Counted from the first letter of the stretch, positions 15,349-21,751 are shown. The stretch: 22,097 nt of DNA from Actinomycetes bacterium (GCA_023437745.1 JAEZFI010000229.1:1-22097); one strand, 5' to 3'. The notes: generated by a model not told the origin, from the letters alone. A program made the numbers and translations.

Positions 15349-15354
15349 ACGCTA
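15349..15354 (-). promoter_or_regulatory. -10 hexamer TAGCGT of paralog 2, probable leaderless promoter
   Basis: On the minus strand TAGCGT ends 7 nt before the GTG at 15341, in the 51-bp gap after the lipoprotein gene. It is nearly the same as the promoter of paralog 1, consistent with duplication that included the promoter or with shared control. Confidence 0.5.
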
Positions 15355-15392
15355 GTGCCGGCGCGCCGTGCGGGAGTGCGGGGCCCGAGTTG

Positions 15393-16079
15393 TCAGGAGC
15401 AGACCGGTGTGGGGTCCAGCGTGACCTGGATCGTGAGGGTGATGGGTCCGTGCGAGACGTCCAGCTGCTGCCAGTAGCCGCCGACCGGCGAGGATCCGAA
15501 GTGGGTGAAGTCGAACGGGATGACGGTGTCGGCCTGGGTGAGCGCGCCGTCCATGGCCACGATCGGGTGGAACCAGACGCTCGGGAACATGGGATCGAAC
15601 GGGCCGCACGTCCCGTCCGACCCCGGAACGACCTCGAGCCATGCGGCGGATTCGACGAGTCCCTGGCAGACGCTGACGCGCACTCCGTTGGGCAGCGTGG
15701 TCGAGTTGGCGGTGCAGTCGCCTCGCGGGCCGGCCCAGGTGAACGAGCCCGACGCCGTCCAAGGATCCGGCGGGGTCGTGGTGGTGGTGGTGGTGGTGGT
15801 GGTGGTCGTCGCCGGAGCGGTCGTCGGGGCGGCGGTGGTCGTCGGCGCAGGGGCAGGGGGCACGGGGCTCAGAGGTCCGCGCCGCCCCTGCAGCACCTTC
15901 ACGTAGTCCGCCGCAGTCATCACCGGCTCCCATCGCCCGTTGCGGCACACCATCGCGTAGCTGCCGTCAGTGCCCGTGGGGTCGGCGCCCGCGTCGCAGG
16001 GTGCCCAGAGGACGACGTCCCGCTGGCATGCCGTGAGGAGGAGGGTCAGGACCGCGAGGGGAAGGAGGCGCCGGCGCAT
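15393..16079 (-). CDS. Secreted lipoprotein with poly-Thr linker, function unknown
   Basis: This 228-aa protein begins with a clear lipoprotein signal: MRRR, a Leu-rich core and the lipobox L15-T16-A17-C18. The mature protein should be lipid-anchored outside the membrane. A small domain (about 19-70) with Cys28 and Cys45 is followed by a Pro/Ala/Thr linker (71-105) containing twelve threonines in a row (91-102). A C-terminal domain of about 120 residues (WTASGSFTWAGPRGDCTANSTTLPNGVRVSVC ... GGYWQQLDVSHGPITLTIQV) looks beta-rich and has further cysteines. I do not recognise either domain. The ATG at 16079 is chosen because it begins the signal peptide; the frame is open well upstream. It lies 44 nt after the DUF2332 gene on the same strand. 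Confidence 0.78.
   Translation of the reverse strand: MRRRLLPLAVLTLLLTACQRDVVLWAPCDAGADPTGTDGSYAMVCRNGRWEPVMTAADYVKVLQGRRGPLSPVPPAPAPTTTAAPTTAPATTTTTTTTTTTTPPDPWTASGSFTWAGPRGDCTANSTTLPNGVRVSVCQGLVESAAWLEVVPGSDGTCGPFDPMFPSVWFHPIVAMDGALTQADTVIPFDFTHFGSSPVGGYWQQLDVSHGPITLTIQVTLDPTPVCS
15778..15804. repeat. Trinucleotide repeat, nine GTG units (ACC on the minus strand)
   Basis: Nine perfect GTG copies encode most of the 12-Thr run of the lipoprotein linker. Interrupted GTC units flank it on both sides. Such an array can gain or lose units by slippage; changes of whole units keep the frame and only alter linker length. Confidence 0.85.
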
Positions 16080-16123
16080 GCCGATGCAGTCGGCGCCGGC
16101 GACGTCGATGTGAGGAACCCGGC

Positions 16124-17218
16124 TCAGCCCAACCAGTCGAGCCACCGCAGGTGCGCGTGGCAGCGGGCGACGACGCGATCCTCTCGTCGCCCGCCCCGCC
16201 AGCGGCTCGCGCCCACGATGGTGCGGAACTCGGCCGGGTCGTCGCCGGGGAGCCCCGGATCGACGAACGACTCGTGCACGCCCGACGCCTCGGCGCTCAG
16301 GAGGGTGAGCGGCCGGTGGTGCCCGACGAGGTCGAGGGCGGCGACGAGCGCCCGTCGGCGCTCCCGTGGCAGGTAGGTCAGGAACCACGACCAGAGGACC
16401 ACGACGTGCGCGTCGTCGGGGAGGCGCTCGACCGCGTCGGGAAGCTCGTCGACGGCATCGCCGGCCACGATCGTGGGAGGGTCCGCGAGTGTCGCCGCCA
16501 CGGCGGCGTCGAACCGGGTCACCCGCTCGACCTGCTCCGGCCACAGGCAGGCGCGCAGCCATCGCTGCCGGACGGGGTCGGCCAGGTCCACCGGCTCCAG
16601 GTCGATGCCGAGCCGACCCACCACGGTCGGCACGCGCAGGGCCGGTCGCTGCCCGGACCGCACGGTGCAGGAGAGTCGGACGGCGGAGTCCGCCGGGCCC
16701 GCGGTGTCGCCCGAGCCGAAGTCGACGAAGTACCTGTCGAAGCCGAGGTTGAGGCCTGCCGACGTCCCCAGCTCCAGGAGCGCCACCGGCGCGTCGACGT
16801 CGGCGGCCGCCCAGGGCACCGCGGCGGCCCAGAGCGCCGAGCGGTTCACCTCGTTCGTCTGCGTGGCTCGCGTGGCGACCACGAGCCGGATCCGGTCCGC
16901 GTGGTCGAGCAGCGTCGCACGGACCTCCGGCCACGGGTCGCCCGGCGGCACGGCGAGACCCGTGACGCTCGGGAACCAGCGTGCGGCGGGGACCTCGGGG
17001 TGCTCGAGGACGAGGTCGTGGAGCGCGGCGAGCAGCAGGATCGGGCGTCGCTGGCCCTTCGGCGCGGCGTGCAGGAGCTCGAGGACCTCGGCGTCGTCCG
17101 CTGCGCCGCGACAGACGCGCCCGTACATCGGGACGCGCTCGCCCTCGTCCTCGTCGAACGCGATGAAGAGCTCGCGGAGTCGGTCGTTCCAGCCGTGTCG
17201 CTCCGGTTCCGCCGTCAT
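16124..17218 (-). CDS. DUF2332 family protein
   Basis: This is a 364-aa protein with the DUF2332 layout. The N-terminal helical part contains APKGQRRPILLLAALHDLVLEHP (about 52-74). TQTNEVNRSALWAAAVPWAAA follows (about 119-139). The signature LLELGTSAGLNLGFDRYFVDFG (about 147-168) has a glycine-rich loop resembling a methyltransferase cofactor-binding motif. The C-terminal half has VVVLWSWFLTYLPRERRRALVAALD. The function is unknown; a Rossmann-like, possibly SAM-binding fold is inference. The ATG at 17218 has no strong Shine-Dalgarno sequence or TAnnnT hexamer nearby, so the start is less certain than the body. It diverges from the F420-type oxidoreductase at 17332 across a 113-bp gap containing operator site 2, which might also affect it. 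Confidence 0.82.
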   Translation of the reverse strand: MTAEPERHGWNDRLRELFIAFDEDEGERVPMYGRVCRGAADDAEVLELLHAAPKGQRRPILLLAALHDLVLEHPEVPAARWFPSVTGLAVPPGDPWPEVRATLLDHADRIRLVVATRATQTNEVNRSALWAAAVPWAAADVDAPVALLELGTSAGLNLGFDRYFVDFGSGDTAGPADSAVRLSCTVRSGQRPALRVPTVVGRLGIDLEPVDLADPVRQRWLRACLWPEQVERVTRFDAAVAATLADPPTIVAGDAVDELPDAVERLPDDAHVVVLWSWFLTYLPRERRRALVAALDLVGHHRPLTLLSAEASGVHESFVDPGLPGDDPAEFRTIVGASRWRGGRREDRVVARCHAHLRWLDWLG

Positions 17219-17292
17219 CGACGACGAGTCTCGCGCCGGCGCGCGACGGGCCGCGCCGTGGCACCGGCCGAGCCCGGAGGTGGCGCAGCACC

Positions 17293-17298
17293 TACGAT
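17293..17298 (+). promoter_or_regulatory. -10 hexamer TACGAT overlapping operator site 2
   Basis: TACGAT fits TAnnnT and overlaps the left end of the palindrome by 3 nt, placing the transcription start inside it (about 17305). The same -10/operator geometry is seen at site 1 (TACCAT at 45-50, palindrome from 49). Confidence 0.45.
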
Positions 17299-17316
17299 CT
17301 GACGGGCCGTCAGATC
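17296..17316. promoter_or_regulatory. Palindromic operator, site 2 (perfect 10-bp arms)
   Basis: The arms GATCTGACGG (17296-17305) and CCGTCAGATC (17307-17316) are perfectly complementary around one G. This is the best copy of the shared 19-bp operator (ATCTGACGGGCCGTCAGAT at 17297-17315). It ends 15 nt before the ATG at 17332. It would block transcription of the oxidoreductase when bound. The divergent DUF2332 gene starts 78 nt away on the other side. Confidence 0.82.
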
Positions 17317-17331
17317 CGGTCGGAGGGGCAC

Positions 17332-18258
17332 ATGGCAGCGATCGTTCCCGAGGGTGAGGCGATGTGGGGGTTCCAACTCCCCATCCAGTCGCAGTCGACC
17401 GTGTTCGTCGCGCCGTGGGAGGCGGATGCCGGTCCCGAGGAGCTCGGCCGGATCGCCGCCACCGCCGAGGCGGCGGGTGCGGGCTACGTGGCGGTGTGCG
17501 ACCACGTGGCCATCCCCGAGCCGCAGGTCGGGTCGATGGGCGCCACCTGGTACGACACCGTCGCGACCCTGGGCTGGCTGGCGGCCAGGACCTCCCGGCT
17601 CCGGCTCCTGAGCCACGTGTGGGTGCTCCCGTACCGGCACCCGGCGCAGACCGCCAAGTCGTTCGCGACGCTGGACCGGCTGTCCGACGGTCGGACGATC
17701 CTCGGCGTGGGGGCCGGCCACGTGGAGGGCGAGTTCGAGCTGCTCGGCGCCGACTGGGCAGGGCGGGGCAAGGCCGTGACCGATGCGATCGTCGCGGTGC
17801 GCGACGCGTTCGCGACGGGGGCGATCGACGGGTGCCGCATCGACCCGTCGCCGGTCCAACCCGGGGGTCCGCCGATCTGGGTCGGCGGGTCGTCGGCGCC
17901 GGCGATGCGCCGCGCCGCCCGTCTCGCCGACGGGTGGTTGCCGCAGGGACCGCCGGAGGGCGGGATGCGGCGGGCGATCGCTGCCGTCCTCGCCGACCGC
18001 GCGGAGCACGTCGGAGCGGACCGGCCGTTCGACGTGGGCATCCACGCCGGAGTGCTCCGGCTCACCGATGGCGAGTCCGTCTCCGAGCACACGGTGACCG
18101 ACCACGACCGGGCGATCGCCCAGCTCCGCAGCTGCCGGTCGATCGGGGCCAACCAGCTGCAGGTGCGGTTCGAGTCGCGCTCGGCGGAGGACTTCTGCGA
18201 GCAGGTCGAGGCGTTCGGCGCCCTGATCTGGCCCGAAGTGGCGGGGTCTACTCCGTGA
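17332..18258 (+). CDS. LLM-class F420-dependent oxidoreductase, second copy
   Basis: This is a 308-aa luciferase-like oxidoreductase. Family features are ATAEAAGAGYVAVCDHVAIPEP (about 43-64) and LRLLSHVWVLPYRHPAQTAKSFATLDRLSDGRTILGVGAGHVEGEFE (about 90-136). GGPPIWVGGSSAPAMRRAARLADGWLPQG (about 178-206) is the phosphate-binding region. It is distant from the first copy at 1675-2544. The ATG at 17332 has GGAGGGG 3 nt upstream; an in-frame ATG at 17362 (MWGFQLPIQSQ) also has a purine-rich stretch before it and matches the family N-terminus better, so the start is uncertain by 10 codons. Operator site 2 lies immediately upstream, placing the gene in the same proposed regulon as the acyl-CoA synthetase operon. 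Its last 11 bp overlap the convergent cNMP-binding gene. Confidence 0.87.
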   Translation: MAAIVPEGEAMWGFQLPIQSQSTVFVAPWEADAGPEELGRIAATAEAAGAGYVAVCDHVAIPEPQVGSMGATWYDTVATLGWLAARTSRLRLLSHVWVLPYRHPAQTAKSFATLDRLSDGRTILGVGAGHVEGEFELLGADWAGRGKAVTDAIVAVRDAFATGAIDGCRIDPSPVQPGGPPIWVGGSSAPAMRRAARLADGWLPQGPPEGGMRRAIAAVLADRAEHVGADRPFDVGIHAGVLRLTDGESVSEHTVTDHDRAIAQLRSCRSIGANQLQVRFESRSAEDFCEQVEAFGALIWPEVAGSTP

Positions 18259-18712
18259 CGTGGTCGTCGACGGGCTGCTCGCCACGGAGCTGGCGGTTCT
18301 CGGCGTCCAGCTCGGCCAGCCGTCGCGCGGTGGAGAGCAGGAGCGTGCGGGTCAGGCCCGGGGAGTCCTCGAGCAGCGTCTGGAAGCCGCGGCGGTCGAT
18401 CACCTCGACGGTGAGGGGCGTCACCGCCGTGACCGACGCGTTGCGCACGGTCGAGGCGAGGAGGGCGAGCTCGCCGAAGTACGAGCCCGGGCCGAGCCGT
18501 GCGATCTCGACGCCGTCACGCGTCACCGCCGCCTCGCCGGAGAGCACGATGATGAACTCCCGGCCGATGTCGCCCTGGCGGATGAGCGGTCGGCCCTCGG
18601 GAACGTGCACCTCGTCGGACAGCGCGTCGATCGCCGCCAGCTCGTCGTTCGAGCAGCCGGCGAACAATGGCAGGCTGCGCAGGTGAGCGTGGGGGTCCTC
18701 GGCGTGGCGCAT
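18248..18712 (-). CDS. Stand-alone cyclic-nucleotide-binding domain protein
   Basis: This 154-aa protein is almost entirely one cNMP-binding beta-barrel. HLRSLPLFAGCSNDELAAIDAL (about 10-31) is the N-terminal helix, and GRPLIRQGDIGREFIIVLSGEAAVTRDG (about 40-67) gives the early strands. The phosphate-binding cassette GSYFGELALLASTVRNASVTA (about 77-97) keeps the key Glu81 and Arg90. A short C-terminal helix has ARRLAELDAENRQL. There is no DNA-binding domain or kinase, so it probably acts as a binding partner or sensor module. The ATG at 18712 has GGAGGA at 18720-18725. It converges on the F420-type oxidoreductase gene with an 11-bp overlap and diverges from the EthD gene. Confidence 0.85.
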   Translation of the reverse strand: MRHAEDPHAHLRSLPLFAGCSNDELAAIDALSDEVHVPEGRPLIRQGDIGREFIIVLSGEAAVTRDGVEIARLGPGSYFGELALLASTVRNASVTAVTPLTVEVIDRRGFQTLLEDSPGLTRTLLLSTARRLAELDAENRQLRGEQPVDDHVTE

Positions 18713-18719
18713 GCGGCGA

Positions 18720-18749
18720 TCCTCCGGTCGTGGCCGTCGGGTCACCCTA
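18720..18749 (-). promoter_or_regulatory. Shine-Dalgarno (18720-18725) and possible -10 (18744-18749)
   Basis: On the minus strand GGAGGA ends 7 nt before the ATG at 18712, and TAGGGT at 18744-18749 fits a TAnnnT -10. This gives the cNMP-binding gene a short normal leader, unlike the leaderless genes around it. Confidence 0.45.
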
Positions 18750-18795
18750 CCGAGCGGCCCACCGCGCTCGTCGGACGACATGGAGGGGGCACCGG

Positions 18796-19170
18796 ATGCT
18801 GAAGCTCGTCGCACTGCTGAGACGACGGCCGGACATGAGCTACGACGAGTTCGTCGCGCACTGGCGTGACCACCACGGGCCGCTGATCCGCGACACGCCC
18901 AGCATCGCCCGCCACATCGCCCGGTACGAGCAGCACGCCCGGCACTCGGCCGACCCGTGGTCGGGCACGGAGGGCGTGGACGGCGTGGCGATCCAGTGGT
19001 TCGCCGACTTCGACGCCTGGAAGGCCTTCCTCGCCGAGCCGGACTACGCCCGGTTGATCGCTCCGGACGAGGCGCGCTTCCTGGACGGCTCGAAGGTCGA
19101 GTTCGTCGTGCTGGACGAACCGACGGTCGTGATCGACGGCGACGTCCCGTCACCCGGAGGCACCCCGTGA
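18796..19170 (+). CDS. EthD domain-containing protein
   Basis: This 124-aa protein has the small ferredoxin-like alpha/beta fold of EthD. MLKLVALLRRRPDMSYDEFVAHWRDHHGPLIRDTPSIARHIARYEQ (1-46) contains the typical EFxxHWRDxHGPL segment, with His residues that line the pocket in relatives. GVAIQWFADFDAWKAFLAEPDY (about 64-85) is the second repeat-like part. EthD-family proteins accompany oxidative degradation enzymes and are thought to help turnover or bind intermediates; the exact role is open. The ATG at 18796 is preceded by GGAGGGGG at 18782-18789. Its stop overlaps the GTG of the following SDR by 4 nt, so the two are co-translated. The gap shared with the divergent cNMP-binding gene is only 83 bp. 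Confidence 0.82.
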   Translation: MLKLVALLRRRPDMSYDEFVAHWRDHHGPLIRDTPSIARHIARYEQHARHSADPWSGTEGVDGVAIQWFADFDAWKAFLAEPDYARLIAPDEARFLDGSKVEFVVLDEPTVVIDGDVPSPGGTP

Positions 19171-19937
19171 GCGAGCGTCCGATGATCATCACCGGCGCGG
19201 CGTCGGGCCTCGGCGAGGCCCTCGCACGGGCCGTGGTGGAGGGTGGCGGGCGCGTGGGCCTCGTCGACCGCCGGGCGGATGCAGTCGGCGCGCTGGCGGA
19301 GGAGCTCGGCGACGCCGCGGTCGCCCGGGCCGCCGACGTGGCCGACAGCGCGGCGCTCGGCACCGCGTTCTCGGAGCTGGCCGACGCGCTCGGCTCGGTC
19401 GGCTCGGTGGTGAACAACGCGGGGGTGGGGAACCTCAAGCGGCTGACGTCCTACACGGATGCCGAGTTCGACCTGCTGGTGCGGGTGAACCTCCACGGGG
19501 TGTTCTACGGGACCCGCGCCGCGGTGCCGTTGCTGCGGGCCGGCGGCGGGGGATCGATCGTGAACGTGTCCTCGGCCTCGGGGGTGCGGCCGACCTGGGG
19601 GGAGGGCCCATACTCGGCGGCGAAGGCCGCCGTCATCGCCCTGACCGCCGCCGCGGCGTTGGAGGAGGGTCCCGACATCCGCGTGAACTGCGTGTCGCCC
19701 GGCTTCATCCGCACGCCGCTCAACGCCATGCTCGCCGACGACGAGCGGACCGCCGCGTCGCTCGTCGGGAACACCCCGCTCGGCCGGTTGGGCGCACCCG
19801 ACGACGTCATCGGCGTGATCCGCTTCCTCTGCGCCCCCGAGGCCGCGTACATCACGGGGCAGAACCTCGTGATCGACGGCGGCTCGCTCCTCCTCAACGC
19901 GCAGACGCACGACGTGCTGCGACGGCTCGCGCCCTGA
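19167..19937 (+). CDS. Short-chain dehydrogenase/reductase (classical SDR)
   Basis: This is a 256-aa NAD(P)-dependent oxidoreductase. TGAASGLG (9-16) is the cofactor motif, and NNAG lies at 83-86. Ser136 in VNVSSASG, with Tyr149 and Lys153 in YSAAK, forms the classical catalytic set. The C-terminal part has VNCVSPGFIRTPLN and YITGQNLVIDGGSLL. An Asp at the end of the second beta strand (LVDRR, about 32-36) favours NAD(H) over NADP(H). The GTG start at 19167 overlaps the TGA of the EthD gene (GTGA), with GGAGG at 19156-19160. The coupled EthD-SDR pair suggests oxidation of a hydroxylated intermediate. The substrate is unknown. Unlike the SDR at 4094-4972, it has the standard YxxxK. Confidence 0.9.
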   Translation: MSERPMIITGAASGLGEALARAVVEGGGRVGLVDRRADAVGALAEELGDAAVARAADVADSAALGTAFSELADALGSVGSVVNNAGVGNLKRLTSYTDAEFDLLVRVNLHGVFYGTRAAVPLLRAGGGGSIVNVSSASGVRPTWGEGPYSAAKAAVIALTAAAALEEGPDIRVNCVSPGFIRTPLNAMLADDERTAASLVGNTPLGRLGAPDDVIGVIRFLCAPEAAYITGQNLVIDGGSLLLNAQTHDVLRRLAP

Positions 19938-19972
19938 CCCGAAGTCGCCTTGTGGCGGCAACGGGTTCCCCG

Positions 19973-19978
19973 TACCGT
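19973..19978 (+). promoter_or_regulatory. -10 hexamer TACCGT of a probable leaderless promoter
   Basis: TACCGT ends 7 nt before the GTG at 19986. It supports that GTG as start rather than the TTG at 19950 further upstream in the same frame. Confidence 0.45.
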
Positions 19979-19985
19979 GCTCGGG

Positions 19986-20396
19986 GTGCGGCTGGGTGAC
20001 GAGGAAGGGGTGCTGATCGAGGGTCTCGACCGGGCCGCGGGCGACCCTCCGCCCGACCTCGACGCCGACGACGCGGCGCCCGCCGGCATCCCGATCTCAC
20101 GCTGGTTCCTCGGGTTCGCGCTCGTGCTCCTCAACCTCGTCGACGTGCTGATGACGAAGTGGATCATCGCCAACGGCGGCCAGGAGGCGAACCCGGTGAT
20201 GAAGCCCATCATCGACGACCCGCTGGCACCGCTCTTCGTGAAGTGCGGCATGGCCCTGATGATCGGCTGGCTCCTGCTGATCTCACCACGCGAGCGCCGC
20301 TTCGTGGACCGTGCGACGCTCGTCGTGGTGATCATCTACACCGTCGTGATCGGGTGGAACATCAGTGTGATGCTGGAGGCGTCGGCGGCGGCGTGA
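19986..20396 (+). CDS. Small membrane protein, DUF5658-like
   Basis: This 136-aa protein has an acidic N-terminal tail (about 1-35) and three predicted membrane helices near 39-58, 83-100 and 109-128. LLNLVDVLMTKWIIANGGQEANPVMKPII (about 48-76) carries the (L/V)D...T...EANP(L/V)M pattern of DUF5658 proteins. The function of that family is unknown. The start is set at GTG 19986 because of the TACCGT hexamer 7 nt upstream; the longer frame from TTG 19950 would add 12 residues with no homologous look. It stands alone between the SDR and the amidohydrolase, and its stop lies 26 nt before operator site 3. Confidence 0.75.
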   Translation: MRLGDEEGVLIEGLDRAAGDPPPDLDADDAAPAGIPISRWFLGFALVLLNLVDVLMTKWIIANGGQEANPVMKPIIDDPLAPLFVKCGMALMIGWLLLISPRERRFVDRATLVVVIIYTVVIGWNISVMLEASAAA

Positions 20397-20422
20397 CGGA
20401 CCGGTTCGCCGACGGGATCGAT

Positions 20423-20441
20423 TTCTGACGACCCGTCAGAT
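20423..20441. promoter_or_regulatory. Palindromic operator, site 3
   Basis: The sequence TTCTGACGACCCGTCAGAT differs from the consensus ATCTGACGGNCCGTCAGAT at two positions. Its arms TCTGACG (20424-20430) and CGTCAGA (20434-20440) are perfect. Unlike sites 1 and 2 it lies upstream of the -10 (20449-20454), in the -35 to -10 region, another position suited to repression. Confidence 0.75.
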
Positions 20442-20448
20442 TCGGGAG

Positions 20449-20454
20449 TAGCCT
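20449..20454 (+). promoter_or_regulatory. -10 hexamer TAGCCT of a probable leaderless promoter
   Basis: TAGCCT ends exactly 6 nt before the ATG at 20461, with no Shine-Dalgarno sequence between. Operator site 3 lies 7 nt upstream of it. Confidence 0.55.
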
Positions 20455-20460
20455 GTTGCC

Positions 20461-21666
20461 ATGGTCGACGCGAACACCACCCAGGACGACTTCCCGAAGC
20501 TCATCTCGGTCGATGACCACGTGATCGAGCACGCGAACGTGTGGCAGGACCGCCTCCCCGAGAAGTACCGGGACGTCGGCCCGCGCGTCACGCAGGAGCG
20601 CGGCCACATGCAGTTCGTCGGTGGGGTGTTCTCGTACGAGCCGGGCGACGACGGCGACCTCTGCGACTGGTGGCTCTACGAGGACAAGAAGATCCCGCAG
20701 ACGCGCCTCTCCGCCGCCGCCGGCTTCGACCGCGACGAGGTCAAGGTCGTCGGGATCACCTACGAGGAGATGCGGAAGGGCTGCTGGGATCCGGTCGCCC
20801 GCATCGCCGACATGGACGCGAACTGGACCGAGGCGCAGATGTGCTTCCCCAGCTTCCCCCGGTTCTGCGGGCAGACCTTCATGGAGGCGGAGGACAAGGA
20901 GCTGTCCGACCTCTGCGTGAAGGCCTACAACGACTGGATGGTCGAGGAGTGGTGCGGCGACTCGAACGGGCGCCTGATCCCCCTGATCATCGTGCAGCTC
21001 TGGGACGCCCAGCTGGCCGCCCAGGAGATCTACCGGAACGCCGAGCGCGGCGTCCGGGCGACCTGCTTCTCCGAGATCCCGCCCTACCTGAACCTGCCGT
21101 CGATCCACACGGACTACTGGGAGCCGTTCTTCCGGGCCTGCGCCGAGACCGGCACCGTCATCAACATGCACATCGGCAGCTCGTCGAAGATGCCGTCGAC
21201 GTCCGCCGACGCGCCGGCCGCCGTGGGCTCCACGCTCACGTTCGGCAATGCGATGAGCTCGATGACCGACTGGCTGTTCTCCGGTTGGCTCGCGCGGCTG
21301 CCCGAGCTCAAGCTCTCCTACAGCGAGGGCCAGATCGGCTGGATCCCCTACATCCTCGAGCGGGCCGACAAGGTCTGGGAGGACAACCGGGCGTGGGGCG
21401 GCGTGTCCGACGTCGTCAAGGAACCGCCGTCCACGTTCTACTACCGGCAGGTCTACGGCTGCTTCTTCGACGACGAGTACGGCCTCGACAACCTGGAGAA
21501 GTGCGGCATCTCGAACATCTGCTTCGAGACCGACTACCCGCACTCCGACAGCACCTGGCCGCACTCGAAGGAGACGGCCCAGAAGCTCATGGGCCACCTG
21601 CCTGCCGACGTCATCACGAAGCTCGTGCGCGGCAACGCCATCGAGATGCTCGGCCTCGACTTCTAG
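20461..21666 (+). CDS. Amidohydrolase-family (ACMSD-like, Amidohydro_2) metal-dependent hydrolase or decarboxylase
   Basis: This is a 401-aa TIM-barrel protein. The N-terminal LISVDDHVIEHANVWQDRLP (about 14-33) is the short metal-motif region of this subgroup (D-x-H replaced by DDHVIE). MCFPSFPRFCGQTF follows near 128-141 and the barrel His TVINMHIGSSSK near 232-243. YSEGQIGWIPYILERAD lies near 287-303. The C-terminal CFETDYPHSDSTWPHSKE (about 355-372) carries the conserved Asp. Relatives in actinomycetes hydrolyse or decarboxylate ring-cleavage and related catabolic intermediates. The substrate is not evident. The start at ATG 20461 is supported by the -10 hexamer 6 nt upstream. Operator site 3 places it in the proposed regulon with the acyl-CoA synthetase operon and the second F420-type oxidoreductase. 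It is a single-gene unit. Confidence 0.88.
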   Translation: MVDANTTQDDFPKLISVDDHVIEHANVWQDRLPEKYRDVGPRVTQERGHMQFVGGVFSYEPGDDGDLCDWWLYEDKKIPQTRLSAAAGFDRDEVKVVGITYEEMRKGCWDPVARIADMDANWTEAQMCFPSFPRFCGQTFMEAEDKELSDLCVKAYNDWMVEEWCGDSNGRLIPLIIVQLWDAQLAAQEIYRNAERGVRATCFSEIPPYLNLPSIHTDYWEPFFRACAETGTVINMHIGSSSKMPSTSADAPAAVGSTLTFGNAMSSMTDWLFSGWLARLPELKLSYSEGQIGWIPYILERADKVWEDNRAWGGVSDVVKEPPSTFYYRQVYGCFFDDEYGLDNLEKCGISNICFETDYPHSDSTWPHSKETAQKLMGHLPADVITKLVRGNAIEMLGLDF

Positions 21667-21692
21667 CCGTAGCCCTCGGTCTCCCGACGGCT
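21665..21692 (+). terminator. Possible hairpin after the amidohydrolase gene
   Basis: AGCCGT (21665-21670) pairs with ACGGCT (21687-21692), followed by TTTA. The stem is only 6 bp with a 16-nt loop, starting at the stop codon. It is the only terminator-like structure before the next promoter at 21738. Confidence 0.4.
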
Positions 21693-21737
21693 TTACGCGT
21701 ACCTAACCGGCGCGGCCGCTCGGCGGCGACAGCTGGG

Positions 21738-21743
21738 TACCGT
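21738..21743 (+). promoter_or_regulatory. -10 hexamer TACCGT of a probable leaderless promoter
   Basis: TACCGT ends 8 nt before the ATG at 21752, and no Shine-Dalgarno sequence is seen. The hexamer is identical to the one before the DUF5658-like gene (19973-19978). Confidence 0.4.
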
Positions 21744-21751
21744 GCGCCGCC

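Noticed and set aside
15775..15810. Short tandem repeat considered as a CRISPR-like or structural array
   Set aside because: It is a 3-bp in-frame microsatellite encoding Thr, with no spacers.
17230..17262. GC-only palindromic stretch before the DUF2332 gene (CGCGCCGGCGCG core) as an operator
   Set aside because: It consists only of G and C, lacks the layered symmetry of the other sites, and is of a kind expected by chance at this base composition.
19950..19985. Longer form of the DUF5658-like protein from TTG 19950
   Set aside because: There is no Shine-Dalgarno sequence, the extension is Arg-rich and unlike the family, and a TAnnnT hexamer lies 7 nt before GTG 19986, which fits better.
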